Shown here: positions 1-5,299 of the stretch, piece by piece
Position numbering within the stretch: position 1 is the first letter of the stretch
Layout: every line of letters begins with the position of its first letter
NCBI GenBank assembly: GCA_964460305.1
Contig: CAYWRA010000118.1
Coordinates: 1-6,538 of the forward strand
Source of the DNA: JAPLCX01 sp964460305
GTDB lineage: Bacteria; Auribacterota; Tritonobacteria; UBA1439
Direction of reading: 5' to 3'
DNA: 6,538 bases
Notes under the pieces: model-generated
Databases searched by the model: none
Seen by the model: only the letters and a program-made list of their open reading frames with translations
Told to the model about the DNA's origin: nothing
Made by a program: the position numbers and the translations under genes

Positions 1-174
1 AGTGGCAACGGCGGCGTAAAATACGTCACCGAACTTATGACCCAGAGCACTTAGTCCCTCCCTCGGAAGCTTGGCCAACAGTTCCGCGTCATTTGCATCC
101 GCGGCCTTGAAAAGCCGTTCCAACACCAAACCAACCTTGCCGCTGTCGAATGCCTGCATTGTTGAGTCATGCAT
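1..174 (-). CDS. Partial N-terminus, possible SAM-dependent methyltransferase
   Basis: The reading frame is open to the left edge, so only about 58 N-terminal residues are visible and the stop lies outside. It reads MHDSTMQAF, then a helical stretch (VLERLFKAADANDAELLAKL) and a segment ending GDVFYAAVAT. A helical N-terminus with this pattern resembles the cap before the Rossmann core in some bacterial class I O-methyltransferases. That is recalled similarity only, because no SAM-binding motif falls inside the window. Two in-frame ATGs are possible, at 180 and 174. The purine-rich GAGGGG (187-182) is one base from the first and seven from the second, so 174 is preferred. The upstream region carries a promoter-like pair and a perfect dyad, which suggests repressor control. 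The coding call is fairly firm and the family is tentative. Confidence 0.6.
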   Translation of the reverse strand, partial: MHDSTMQAFDSGKVGLVLERLFKAADANDAELLAKLPREGLSALGHKFGDVFYAAVAT

Positions 175-224
175 AGCCATACCCCTCTTTTTGAGCGATA
201 TCACTCGCTTGTTAACCTGATCGG

Positions 225-250
225 TTCATCAACTTTGATCGGTTGATGAA
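225..250. promoter_or_regulatory. Operator-like perfect dyad
   Basis: TTCATCAAC (225-233) and GTTGATGAA (242-250) are perfect 9-bp inverted repeats separated by 8 bp. The octamer GATCGGTT also occurs twice as a direct repeat (219-226 and 237-244). The dyad lies just downstream of the candidate -10 hexamer at 252-257 on the minus strand, over the expected start of transcription. That is where a dimeric repressor of TetR, MarR or a similar type would block initiation. No regulator gene is visible, so the binding protein is unknown. Confidence 0.5.
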
Positions 251-251
251 T

Positions 252-280
252 ATCCTACCGTAGCGCAAATAGTTACGCAA
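252..280 (-). promoter_or_regulatory. Candidate housekeeping promoter of the leftmost gene
   Basis: On the minus strand, TTGCGT (280-275) and TAGGAT (257-252) are separated by exactly 17 bp. The hexamers match the sigma-70 consensus at TTG and at T-A-x-x-A-T. Transcription would start near 245, inside the dyad at 225-250, giving a leader of about 70 nt. The match is moderate and the call rests mainly on spacing and position. Confidence 0.35.
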
Positions 281-292
281 AACTGCCACATT

Positions 293-315
293 CCGCACCA
301 GACTAGTCGGTGCGG
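293..315 (-). terminator. Weak stem-loop, possible terminator of the propeller gene
   Basis: CCGCACC (293-299) and GGTGCGG (309-315) form a 7-bp GC-rich stem around a 9-nt loop. On the minus strand, which is the transcription direction of the propeller gene ending at 443, only a short GTTTTG follows about 10 nt later. It lies about 130 bp beyond the stop codon and just before the next promoter, so it could insulate the two genes. The poor U-tract keeps confidence low. Confidence 0.25.
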
Positions 316-442
316 GGCTAACCCAGCAAAAATCTCATAAAGCGACCCTCCCTCTCCCAAGTAGCGGGGCTTGCAAAAATCAAAGGTCGGGTGGGAATTG
401 CCCTTGGAGATACAACGGTTCGGCGCCGGTCGTTTCCCCGAC

Positions 443-2551
443 TCAGCGCACCGTCAGCTCCTCCCAGGCAATGGCGCCAAAATAGACTGGATTCGATGCG
501 GAGGTCGTTTTCGTGGCGTTCACCGCCCCGCCCTCGAGAACGTACGTCCCCGGCGCGATCCCGGAGAAGCCCGCCGCGATCGCCGGGTAGCCGAGAATGG
601 GTGAGTCGCTTGTAACGGGCCCCGCTGCGAATCCTAGATACGGCACAGGCGACGTCATGAGCCCTTTGCCCGACTCGTAGTAGAAAATGGAGCCGTCCGG
701 CGTGACGATGCGGATGAAGAGATAGGAGGGGGTGGAAACGGGCCAGACGTCGGCGCAGATCTTTATACTGTCCGTGGTTTGAAACTGAACCTTCTGCGTT
801 GCCAGGTCTACAAGCGTCGGCCCTTGATTCATGTTGAATTTCGTCAAGAATGCATCCTGATTACCCGTGTTGCCCGGCCAGGTCTGCGCCGGATTCTTCA
901 TCGGAAAATCGGCAGAGAAAGTAAGCCCCGATAGGATTACGTTATGAGAAGGATCGACAGTCAACCCATAGGCGCGGTCATTTTGCGTACCGCCCAGGAA
1001 GGTGGAATAGCCCAACGAGGCCCCGGATGGGCCGACCTGCATAAGCATGGCGTCATAAGCCCCTTGGAGAGCCGGGAATAACGCGTTTTCAGTGTACGGG
1101 AACATGGACGGCGCCTCCGCTGGGGTAATGGAATATGCGTATTCCACCCCCGGAGCCCAGGTCTCTCCGCCGACATAGGCCGTGCCATCCGAATCGACTG
1201 TCACGCCGGTGCAGAATGAGCCCCAGTCTCCCTGGGGCGATCCGCCGCCCAGAAAAGTGGAATAGATGAGCGATGCCTTACCCTCCTGCAAGGGATCGAT
1301 CTTTACCAGGTAAGGCTCGTCTCCGGACGTGCCCGCCTCAAGATAGGGGGCGCTGTCGTAGATAGCGGCTACGGGCGACTCGACCATCGGAAAACCGGCC
1401 GACTGCGTACGCCCTGTGGCTACAATAATTCCGTTGGGCTCCAGTGTTATGCGGTATGTGTCATCGCGGGCCGAGCTTTCGTCGGCCCCCAGATATGTGG
1501 AATAAGCGATCGAATATACGGAAGAGGCGTCACCAGGCAGGCTCGACGCGAATTGGGTTATGAAACCGTTGCTGTAGTAGCCCGACGGCGCAGGGTAACT
1601 TCGGTATGCGTTAGCGGTGGTAGGAAAGTCAGAGGATCTGGTATAGCCTGCCACCGTGATCTGACCGCCGCCGGCGTTCACAGCGACGCTGTGCCCCTGT
1701 TCCCCGTGATCGCCGCCCAGGAAGCTTGAATAGACCAACGAGGATGCGCCCCTCCTGTGCGGGGCCATAATGGTTAGGAAGGCATCCGTCGACCCCTTGA
1801 GGTCGGTCTGGATGGCGTTGGGCGTCACCGGGAACTCGATCGCATCGCCGCTGCCTGAGGGGGTCACTCCCGTGACATATACCAGTCCTTGGGAGTCAAC
1901 GGCGATATCGTTGCCGCTACTGCCGTCATCGACAAAGACTTTTCCCGGGCCTCCCTCCAGTCCGCTCCCGCCCAGGTAGGTCGAGTATTGCATGTAGCCG
2001 CTCGCATCGTATACCGTGACGAAGTAATCCGACTTACCATTGTTTTTCGGCTGAAAAGAGTTAATGGTAGGGAACGGCCCATCCGCATCGGAACTCGTGA
2101 GGCCGGCGACGGCGACTCCGCCGTCCGGCATGACGGCAACCCCCAGGCCCATGCTCTGTTTGTTGCCGCCCAGGTAAGTGCACCAGAGTAGGTTCCCGGC
2201 GGGGGCGTATTTTGCCACGAAAGCCGACATCGTGCTGCCCGCCCAGGGTGTCGGTTGGCAAGCGTTCAGCACGGGGAGGTCGCAGACTTGCGTGGCGCCT
2301 GTCACGTAGATGTTCCCCTGGGTGTCGCTCGCGGTATTCTGAGCGAAAGTCAGGGCATCGTTGCCGGAGGCGAAGGGCGTTGCGCCGCCGAGATAGGTTG
2401 AGAAGACAAGGTAGGGACGTCCCTGCGGGGGTTGAGACTGGCCTCCTCGCATAAGTGGGTAGCCTCCACTGATCGGGACAAAAGCAATCGCAAGCAACAT
2501 GGCCGGGAAGGCTGCGAAGAAAAAACGCAAAAAGCTCTTGGATGAACGCAT
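443..2551 (-). CDS. Secreted SBBP-repeat seven-bladed beta-propeller protein
   Basis: This 702-residue protein has a signal peptide (basic start MRSSKSFLR, hydrophobic core about residues 10-26), so it is predicted to be exported. Seven copies of a Y-S-T-Y/F-L-G-G-type strand begin near residues 50, 123, 189, 274, 350, 430 and 515, spaced 66-85 residues apart. Most are followed by a D-x-x-G-x-x-Y/V-V-x-G strand and an FP turn. This is the pattern of SBBP repeats (Pfam PF06739), and seven copies suit one closed propeller. Residues about 578-702 form a separate beta-rich C-terminal domain containing IVTPDGSIFYYE and GIAPGTYVLEGG. No catalytic motif is visible, so a surface or adhesion role is only inferred. 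The ATG at 2551 is supported by GGAGA six bases upstream. The fifth repeat ends LGA rather than LGG. The gene appears monocistronic. Confidence 0.9.
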   Translation of the reverse strand: MRSSKSFLRFFFAAFPAMLLAIAFVPISGGYPLMRGGQSQPPQGRPYLVFSTYLGGATPFASGNDALTFAQNTASDTQGNIYVTGATQVCDLPVLNACQPTPWAGSTMSAFVAKYAPAGNLLWCTYLGGNKQSMGLGVAVMPDGGVAVAGLTSSDADGPFPTINSFQPKNNGKSDYFVTVYDASGYMQYSTYLGGSGLEGGPGKVFVDDGSSGNDIAVDSQGLVYVTGVTPSGSGDAIEFPVTPNAIQTDLKGSTDAFLTIMAPHRRGASSLVYSSFLGGDHGEQGHSVAVNAGGGQITVAGYTRSSDFPTTANAYRSYPAPSGYYSNGFITQFASSLPGDASSVYSIAYSTYLGADESSARDDTYRITLEPNGIIVATGRTQSAGFPMVESPVAAIYDSAPYLEAGTSGDEPYLVKIDPLQEGKASLIYSTFLGGGSPQGDWGSFCTGVTVDSDGTAYVGGETWAPGVEYAYSITPAEAPSMFPYTENALFPALQGAYDAMLMQVGPSGASLGYSTFLGGTQNDRAYGLTVDPSHNVILSGLTFSADFPMKNPAQTWPGNTGNQDAFLTKFNMNQGPTLVDLATQKVQFQTTDSIKICADVWPVSTPSYLFIRIVTPDGSIFYYESGKGLMTSPVPYLGFAAGPVTSDSPILGYPAIAAGFSGIAPGTYVLEGGAVNATKTTSASNPVYFGAIAWEELTVR
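988..2405 (-). repeat. Seven degenerate intragenic repeats encoding propeller blades
   Basis: At DNA level the plus strand shows a recurring core of the type CGCCCAGGAAGGTGGAATAG near 990, 1248, 1490, 1716, 1971, 2168 and 2388. It encodes the Y-S-T-Y-L-G-G strand on the minus strand. The copies have diverged in the third codon position and elsewhere, so they are old protein-level repeats rather than recent DNA duplications. Confidence 0.75.
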
Positions 2552-2685
2552 AATTTTTCTCCAGAATTGTCAGGCCCGCCGAGGCACAAGGCCGGCTCCA
2601 ACGGTTTATCAGGCGCCATTTGGGGGTGGAAAATGGAGAGCGCCTGTTTGAAAATAGAATTTCCATTCGCCCGTCGATAGCTTCG

Positions 2686-2714
2686 TGTATATCTTACAAA
2701 CTCCGCCTTTCCAA
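2686..2714 (-). promoter_or_regulatory. Candidate promoter of the propeller gene
   Basis: On the minus strand, TTGGAA (2714-2709) and TATACA (2691-2686) are 17 bp apart, each matching the sigma-70 consensus at four of six positions. Transcription would begin near 2679 and leave a leader of about 127 nt. Other weak pairs could be chosen in this AT-richer stretch, so this is only a candidate. Confidence 0.3.
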
Positions 2715-2916
2715 TGGGACTCCTTCCTGGTGACTTTATGCCGCCAAAGGGTTGATTCTTCCCATATCTTCTACTCCTTAATCATATCCAGGCGTATCGC
2801 CTATCACCAGCCGGCGCAGCCTTAAAAACGTCGCGACTTTGTCGGGAACGGTAAAACTTCAACGTGCGCGCCAAAATTATTTTAATAAAAAAGACCGTCA
2901 GTTTAATCTGGATTAT

Positions 2917-2930
2917 TCATCAACTGATGA
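2917..2930. promoter_or_regulatory. Second operator-like dyad
   Basis: TCATCA (2917-2922) and TGATGA (2925-2930) form a perfect 6-bp inverted repeat around AC. Read on the minus strand, the adjoining GTTGATGAATA (2924-2914) is identical to plus-strand 242-252 in the other dyad. The arms are spaced 2 bp here and 8 bp there, so a shared regulator is possible but not shown. It sits about 365 bp upstream of the propeller gene and about 285 bp upstream of the sigma promoter. Confidence 0.3.
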
Positions 2931-3012
2931 TAAATTAGTTGCGCACTTGGCAATTTAGCACATGGCAAGGCATGCGGCAAGGTAGAGATCCCGAAATGGC
3001 GGATAATGTAGG

Positions 3013-3137
3013 GGGCGCCAGCCTACGCCAAGGCTGCGGCGACTAGGCCCGACTGCCCTAATGCACCAAAGCTTCGTCAGGCAAGGATTCATCCGACCCG
3101 TCTGGCTTACCCGCCTTAGGCGGGAATCAAATTTCCC
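3013..3137. repeat. Palindrome-rich intergenic block
   Basis: Several GC-rich inverted repeats are packed together. GCCTACGCC (3021-3029) pairs with GGCG (3038-3041) plus TAGGC (3044-3048), giving a 9-bp stem with a 2-nt bulge. CCCGCCT (3110-3116) mirrors AGGCGGG (3118-3124). GGGAA (3122-3126) can pair instead with TTCCC (3133-3137), which makes the last two stems mutually exclusive. The layout resembles dispersed REP-like elements of environmental bacteria. No second copy is in the window, so its repetitive nature is inferred. Confidence 0.4.
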
Positions 3138-3213
3138 AACGGCGCAAGATTAACCATACGCTTAGATAAATCTTGCGATTCGACTGGGGATGATCATAGA
3201 AGTGTCTTAAGCG

Positions 3214-3239
3214 GGAACTTTTCGGCTTCACTATGCGTC
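3214..3239 (+). promoter_or_regulatory. ECF-type promoter P1 of the sigma operon
   Basis: GGAAC (3214-3218), 17 bp, then CGTC (3236-3239) matches the classic ECF sigma promoter layout of a GGAAC -35 and a CGTC -10. It lies immediately before an ECF sigma gene, as expected for autoregulation. A near-identical copy with the same spacing occurs at 4336-4361: the 13-mer AGCGGGAACTTTT and the hexamer TGCGTC are identical in both. A TATAAT at 3243-3248 overlaps the first ATG but lacks a good -35. Confidence 0.75.
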
Positions 3240-3246
3240 AAATATA

Positions 3247-3831
3247 ATGGGAAAATCGATGCAACCAGTTCCGAAGGAATGGCTCGTCGCGGCAGCAAAG
3301 GGCGATATCGGGGCGTTTGACAAAATCTATGCGGCGACGTGTGATTTCGTCTACTCGGTCGCCCTACGAATCACCGGCAATAGCGCTGATGCGGAAGAGG
3401 TCGCCCAAGATGTATTTCTTAAGACATTCCGGGAGATCGGGCAATTCCGTTTCGAATCGTCGCTGTCCACCTGGCTTTACCGTATCACGACCAACCAAGC
3501 GATCAGTGCAGTGAGAAAAACGAGGCGGATACGCGCCAAGCAAGTCGAATATAACGATGCGCTCCAACCCGCCGAGAGATACTGCGATAGTCCTCCTGCG
3601 CCGATGGATCGGGAGCACGATGCGGCCAGGATAAAAGGTGTTTTGGAGTCGCTCAACCCGGAACAGCGGGCATGTATCGTGCTAAGGGAGATTGAGGGGC
3701 TGCGCTACCGTGAGATCGCCGACGTGTTGGGGATCCGTATTAACACGGTTCGCTCAAGGCTGCGGCGCGCGCGGAGTGCGATTCTTGCTCTCGTACAGGA
3801 GGGAGGGACGTGTCGCCATGAAATGCAATAA
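3247..3831 (+). CDS. ECF (group IV) RNA polymerase sigma factor, RpoE-like
   Basis: This protein of 194 residues (190 if started at 3259) directs RNA polymerase to a dedicated promoter set. Region 2 spans about residues 14-95 and includes DAEEVAQDVFLKTF and the -10-recognition segment STWLYRITTNQAI. A variable linker follows, then region 4 (about 128-183) with the -35-binding helix-turn-helix YREIADVLGIRINTVRSRLRRA. Its size and two-domain layout are typical of ECF sigmas. It overlaps the anti-sigma gene by 14 bp, so the two are probably translationally coupled. An ECF promoter lies directly upstream, which suggests autoregulation. Transcription from it should start near 3246-3248, so the ATG at 3247 would be leaderless. 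The in-frame ATG at 3259 is an alternative start. Neither has a strong ribosome site. The signal sensed is unknown. Confidence 0.93.
   Translation: MGKSMQPVPKEWLVAAAKGDIGAFDKIYAATCDFVYSVALRITGNSADAEEVAQDVFLKTFREIGQFRFESSLSTWLYRITTNQAISAVRKTRRIRAKQVEYNDALQPAERYCDSPPAPMDREHDAARIKGVLESLNPEQRACIVLREIEGLRYREIADVLGIRINTVRSRLRRARSAILALVQEGGTCRHEMQ
3797..3807 (+). promoter_or_regulatory. Ribosome binding site for the anti-sigma gene
   Basis: AGGAGGGAGGG lies inside the end of the sigma gene, 10 bp before the ATG at 3818. This purine run, together with the zinc-motif Cys at residue 3, fixes that ATG as the start. An upstream in-frame ATG at 3692 would add 42 residues with no family resemblance. Confidence 0.7.
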
Positions 3832-4333
3832 AATCATGAAACTCCTCGCAGCAGACTATCTCGATGAGGAACTTGATCAAAACTCCCGGTCTGAAGTTAT
3901 ACAGCATCTTGAAGCTTGCCCGCGATGCCGGGAGTTTGAGGCGGAGATACGTCGCGCTGCGGTCGAGCCGCTCAGGAGGGCAATGCCGGTGAGTGCGCCC
4001 CCCGGACTCCATGCAAAGGTAATGCGCCGCATCAGGCAGGAACAGGTTTCGGACGAGGCGAAGAACTCGTGGGTAAACTGGCGCTCCCTCGTTCATACAC
4101 CCAGGACCATCTATGCGACTGCGCTCGCAACGGTTATGCTGATCACTGCGTTTATCGTCTATCACCCCTTCCCCAACCGGGAAGGCGGATCGCTGTCCGG
4201 CGAAACCGACATGCTGTATGATTACTTGCTGGAACAATCGTCGGCATTCTCGAATGGGAACAGCGACGGTGGCGAGAGCAGCGGCAAAAATATCTCAGAT
4301 TATGGCACCCTTGTAGAGGAATTTTTGATGTAG
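3818..4333 (+). CDS. Membrane-bound zinc-finger anti-sigma factor
   Basis: This 171-residue protein is predicted to hold the preceding sigma factor inactive at the inner membrane. The cytoplasmic N-terminus has the zinc-binding anti-sigma (ZAS, zf-HC2) pattern: Cys3, His30, Cys34 and Cys37, i.e. C-x26-H-x3-C-x2-C, with the core read as HLEACPRC. A basic linker (about 60-96) leads to one transmembrane helix (about 97-115, ATALATVMLITAFIVY). A periplasmic tail of about 55 residues, rich in Ser, Gly and acidic residues, ends LVEEFLM. Release may follow proteolysis of this tail or a thiol/zinc change, as in other ZAS proteins; the sequence does not decide which. The start overlaps the sigma stop by 14 bp, and the second ECF promoter begins at its stop codon. 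Confidence 0.9.
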   Translation: MKCNKIMKLLAADYLDEELDQNSRSEVIQHLEACPRCREFEAEIRRAAVEPLRRAMPVSAPPGLHAKVMRRIRQEQVSDEAKNSWVNWRSLVHTPRTIYATALATVMLITAFIVYHPFPNREGGSLSGETDMLYDYLLEQSSAFSNGNSDGGESSGKNISDYGTLVEEFLM

Positions 4334-4335
4334 CG

Positions 4336-4361
4336 GGAACTTTTTGATTTGTCGTTGCGTC
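4336..4361 (+). promoter_or_regulatory. ECF-type promoter P2 for the LTxxQ protein gene
   Basis: GGAAC (4336-4340), 17 bp, then CGTC (4358-4361) followed by TAAC. Over the 30 positions from 4332 to 4361 it matches P1 (3210-3239) at about 23, with the -35 and -10 blocks identical and no gap. It starts within the TAG stop codon region of the anti-sigma gene and points at the periplasmic protein gene. The match strongly suggests recognition by the same sigma factor, most simply the one encoded next door. Confidence 0.75.
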
Positions 4362-4415
4362 TAACATTAATACAGGGGGTTCTCTTCTGTTTTGTGTGGG
4401 TAATTTCAAGCTATT

Positions 4416-4454
4416 CCTCCCCTCTCTGACGGGGTGAGGTTAGGTGGGGGGTGG
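4416..4454 (-). repeat. GC-rich REP-like element, copy A
   Basis: Read on the minus strand it runs CCACCCCCCACCTAACCTC and ends in GAGGGGAGG, which aligns with copy B at 4519-4554. CCTC plus CCCC (4416-4422) can pair with GGGG plus GAGG (4431-4439) as a local hairpin. On the plus strand it carries G-runs (4431-4454) that could form a two-tier G-quadruplex. Confidence 0.55.
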
Positions 4455-4518
4455 TTCTCAATTCACATAATTCTCTGCCTCATAGGCTGATATAGCCGAT
4501 GCCATAATGCACGGCTTT

Positions 4519-4554
4519 CACCCCCACCCTTACCCTCATCAAAAAGGGGAGGGG
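4519..4554 (+). repeat. GC-rich REP-like element, copy B
   Basis: It runs CACCCCCACCCTTACCCTC, then a short A-rich spacer and GGGGAGGGG. It is an inverted relative of copy A, with about 65 bp between them. The outer parts are complementary in RNA, so a transcript from P2 could fold A against B over this distance. Short C-rich/G-rich elements of this kind are common between genes in many environmental bacteria. Confidence 0.55.
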
Positions 4555-4667
4555 ATATAAATTCCACCAACACGGAAATGGAAGAGAACCATAAAGGAAC
4601 AGGGTATCGCGGCGATGCCTTGGAACTAAAGAGGCCTGCGGCGGTCGCGGCCTCAGTCAGCGATCGG

Positions 4668-4675
4668 AAAGGAGG
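4668..4675 (+). promoter_or_regulatory. Strong ribosome binding site of the LTxxQ gene
   Basis: AAAGGAGG is a near-perfect anti-16S match, four bases before the ATG at 4680. It selects this start over the in-frame ATG at 4578. Confidence 0.85.
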
Positions 4676-4679
4676 AAGC

Positions 4680-5222
4680 ATGAGTACACGGTTTGCCGGG
4701 ACCACGTTGGCGTGGTGGGCATGCGTGGCATTTTTCTCAGCCGCTGTCGTATGCGCGCAAACGTCATCCCCGTCTGGGGAAGAAGAACTCTGGTGCAGTG
4801 GGAAAAAATTCGACAAGCACCTTAAAGAGCTCAACCTCACCCCTGCGCAGAAAACGCAGCTCGATACGCAGCGCTCCGCGCAGAGGGAGGCAATGGAAAG
4901 TATCCATCAGTCTATCGAAACCAAGCGCCATGAACTCCGCGCGGAAATGGATAAGGACGCGACGGACAAGGCGAAGCTCGACAGTATCGCTACCGAGCTC
5001 AAGAACCTCCAGGGACAGCGCATCAGCCAGGAGATCAAGGGGATCCTACAGATGAAGGAGGTGCTCACCCCCGATCAATTTAAGAAGTTGAATGCGATGC
5101 GCGAAAACCGGAAGCATGGGAAACACGGCGGGTGGAAAAAACAGTGTACTGCTCCCGCAGCGCCTGCCAGCGGATCATCCCCTGCCTCTCCCGAGAGCGA
5201 AGGCACCGCGCCAAATAGCTGA
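4680..5222 (+). CDS. Periplasmic LTxxQ protein, Spy/CpxP/metal-resistance type
   Basis: This 180-residue protein has an export signal (hydrophobic residues about 9-26, possible cut after VCA-26). The mature part is highly charged and helical. It has two LTxxQ-type motifs, LTPAQ (53-57) and LTPDQ (129-133), flanking a long helical hairpin (about 58-127). That is the layout of the Spy/CpxP/ZraP and CnrX-like superfamily. Members act as periplasmic chaperones or as metal and stress sensors. The C-terminus carries a basic His-containing patch (RKHGKHGGWKK, 144-154), then a Pro/Ser/Ala tail that looks disordered. Cysteines at 39 and 156 could pair. Next to an ECF sigma and its anti-sigma, with a matching promoter upstream, it is probably a target of that sigma and perhaps a sensor that acts on the anti-sigma tail, as CnrX does on CnrY. 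The sensor role is inference. Confidence 0.85.
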   Translation: MSTRFAGTTLAWWACVAFFSAAVVCAQTSSPSGEEELWCSGKKFDKHLKELNLTPAQKTQLDTQRSAQREAMESIHQSIETKRHELRAEMDKDATDKAKLDSIATELKNLQGQRISQEIKGILQMKEVLTPDQFKKLNAMRENRKHGKHGGWKKQCTAPAAPASGSSPASPESEGTAPNS

Positions 5223-5239
5223 GGTAGGAACAGTCGTGC

Positions 5240-5272
5240 AAGTATGAGGGCCCTTCACGGGCCCTTATACTT
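5240..5272 (+). terminator. Intrinsic terminator after the LTxxQ gene
   Basis: A 14-bp stem, AAGTATGAGGGCCC (5240-5253) with GGGCCCTTATACTT (5259-5272), has one G-U pair and the loop TTCAC. It begins 17 bp after the stop codon, and ATCTTTATAC follows. It is the strongest hairpin in the window. It also lies between convergent genes and may stop minus-strand transcripts of the radical SAM gene, although the U-tract on that side is poor. Confidence 0.85.
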
Positions 5273-5299
5273 ATCTTTATACGTCCCTCAATTCATTCC

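Larger units (their letters stand above)
2552..3246. other. Long intergenic region between divergent genes
   Basis: This 695-bp stretch separates the minus-strand propeller gene from the plus-strand sigma gene. From left to right it holds the propeller gene's ribosome site and leader, a candidate minus-strand promoter (2686-2714), an AT-rich tract (about 2875-2892), a dyad (2917-2930), a palindrome-rich block (about 3013-3137) and the ECF promoter of the sigma gene. I see no convincing protein gene in it. A 30-codon frame starting at 3061 lies within the palindromic block and has no ribosome site. No riboswitch family was recognised. Confidence 0.7.
4334..4679 (+). other. Leader/intergenic region before the LTxxQ gene
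   Basis: This 346-bp stretch holds the second ECF promoter (4336-4361), two related GC-rich repeats in opposite orientation (4416-4454 and 4519-4554) with a small GGCT/AGCC hairpin between them (4485-4497), and the ribosome site of the next gene. If P2 starts transcription near 4368, the leader is about 310 nt. An in-frame ATG at 4578 would extend the next protein by 34 residues. It lacks a ribosome site and would bury the signal peptide, so it was not used. Confidence 0.65.

Noticed and set aside
421..428. Palindrome CGGCGCCG as the terminator of the propeller gene
   Set aside because: It is only 8 bp with no loop and has no T-run on the minus strand.
2061..2666. A 201-codon minus-strand frame overlapping the start of the propeller gene
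   Set aside because: It is Arg/Pro-rich and frame-shifted against a well-supported gene, as expected from GC-rich coding DNA.
2845..2865. A third GGAAC...CGT promoter-like pair on the plus strand
   Set aside because: The gap is only 13 bp, too short for ECF promoters, and no gene follows within 380 bp.
3061..3153. A 30-codon open frame starting ATGCACCAAAGC
   Set aside because: It has no ribosome site, lies within the palindromic block and shows no protein-like features.
3740..4237. A 165-codon minus-strand frame antisense to the anti-sigma gene
   Set aside because: It mirrors a gene with clear ZAS and membrane features and has no family resemblance of its own.
4587..4612. GGAAC upstream of the LTxxQ gene as a closer ECF promoter
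   Set aside because: No CGTC or CGT block occurs at 16-17 bp spacing.
4578..4679. An N-terminal extension of the LTxxQ protein from the ATG at 4578
   Set aside because: It has no ribosome site, while a near-perfect one precedes 4680; the extension would also place 34 residues before the signal peptide.
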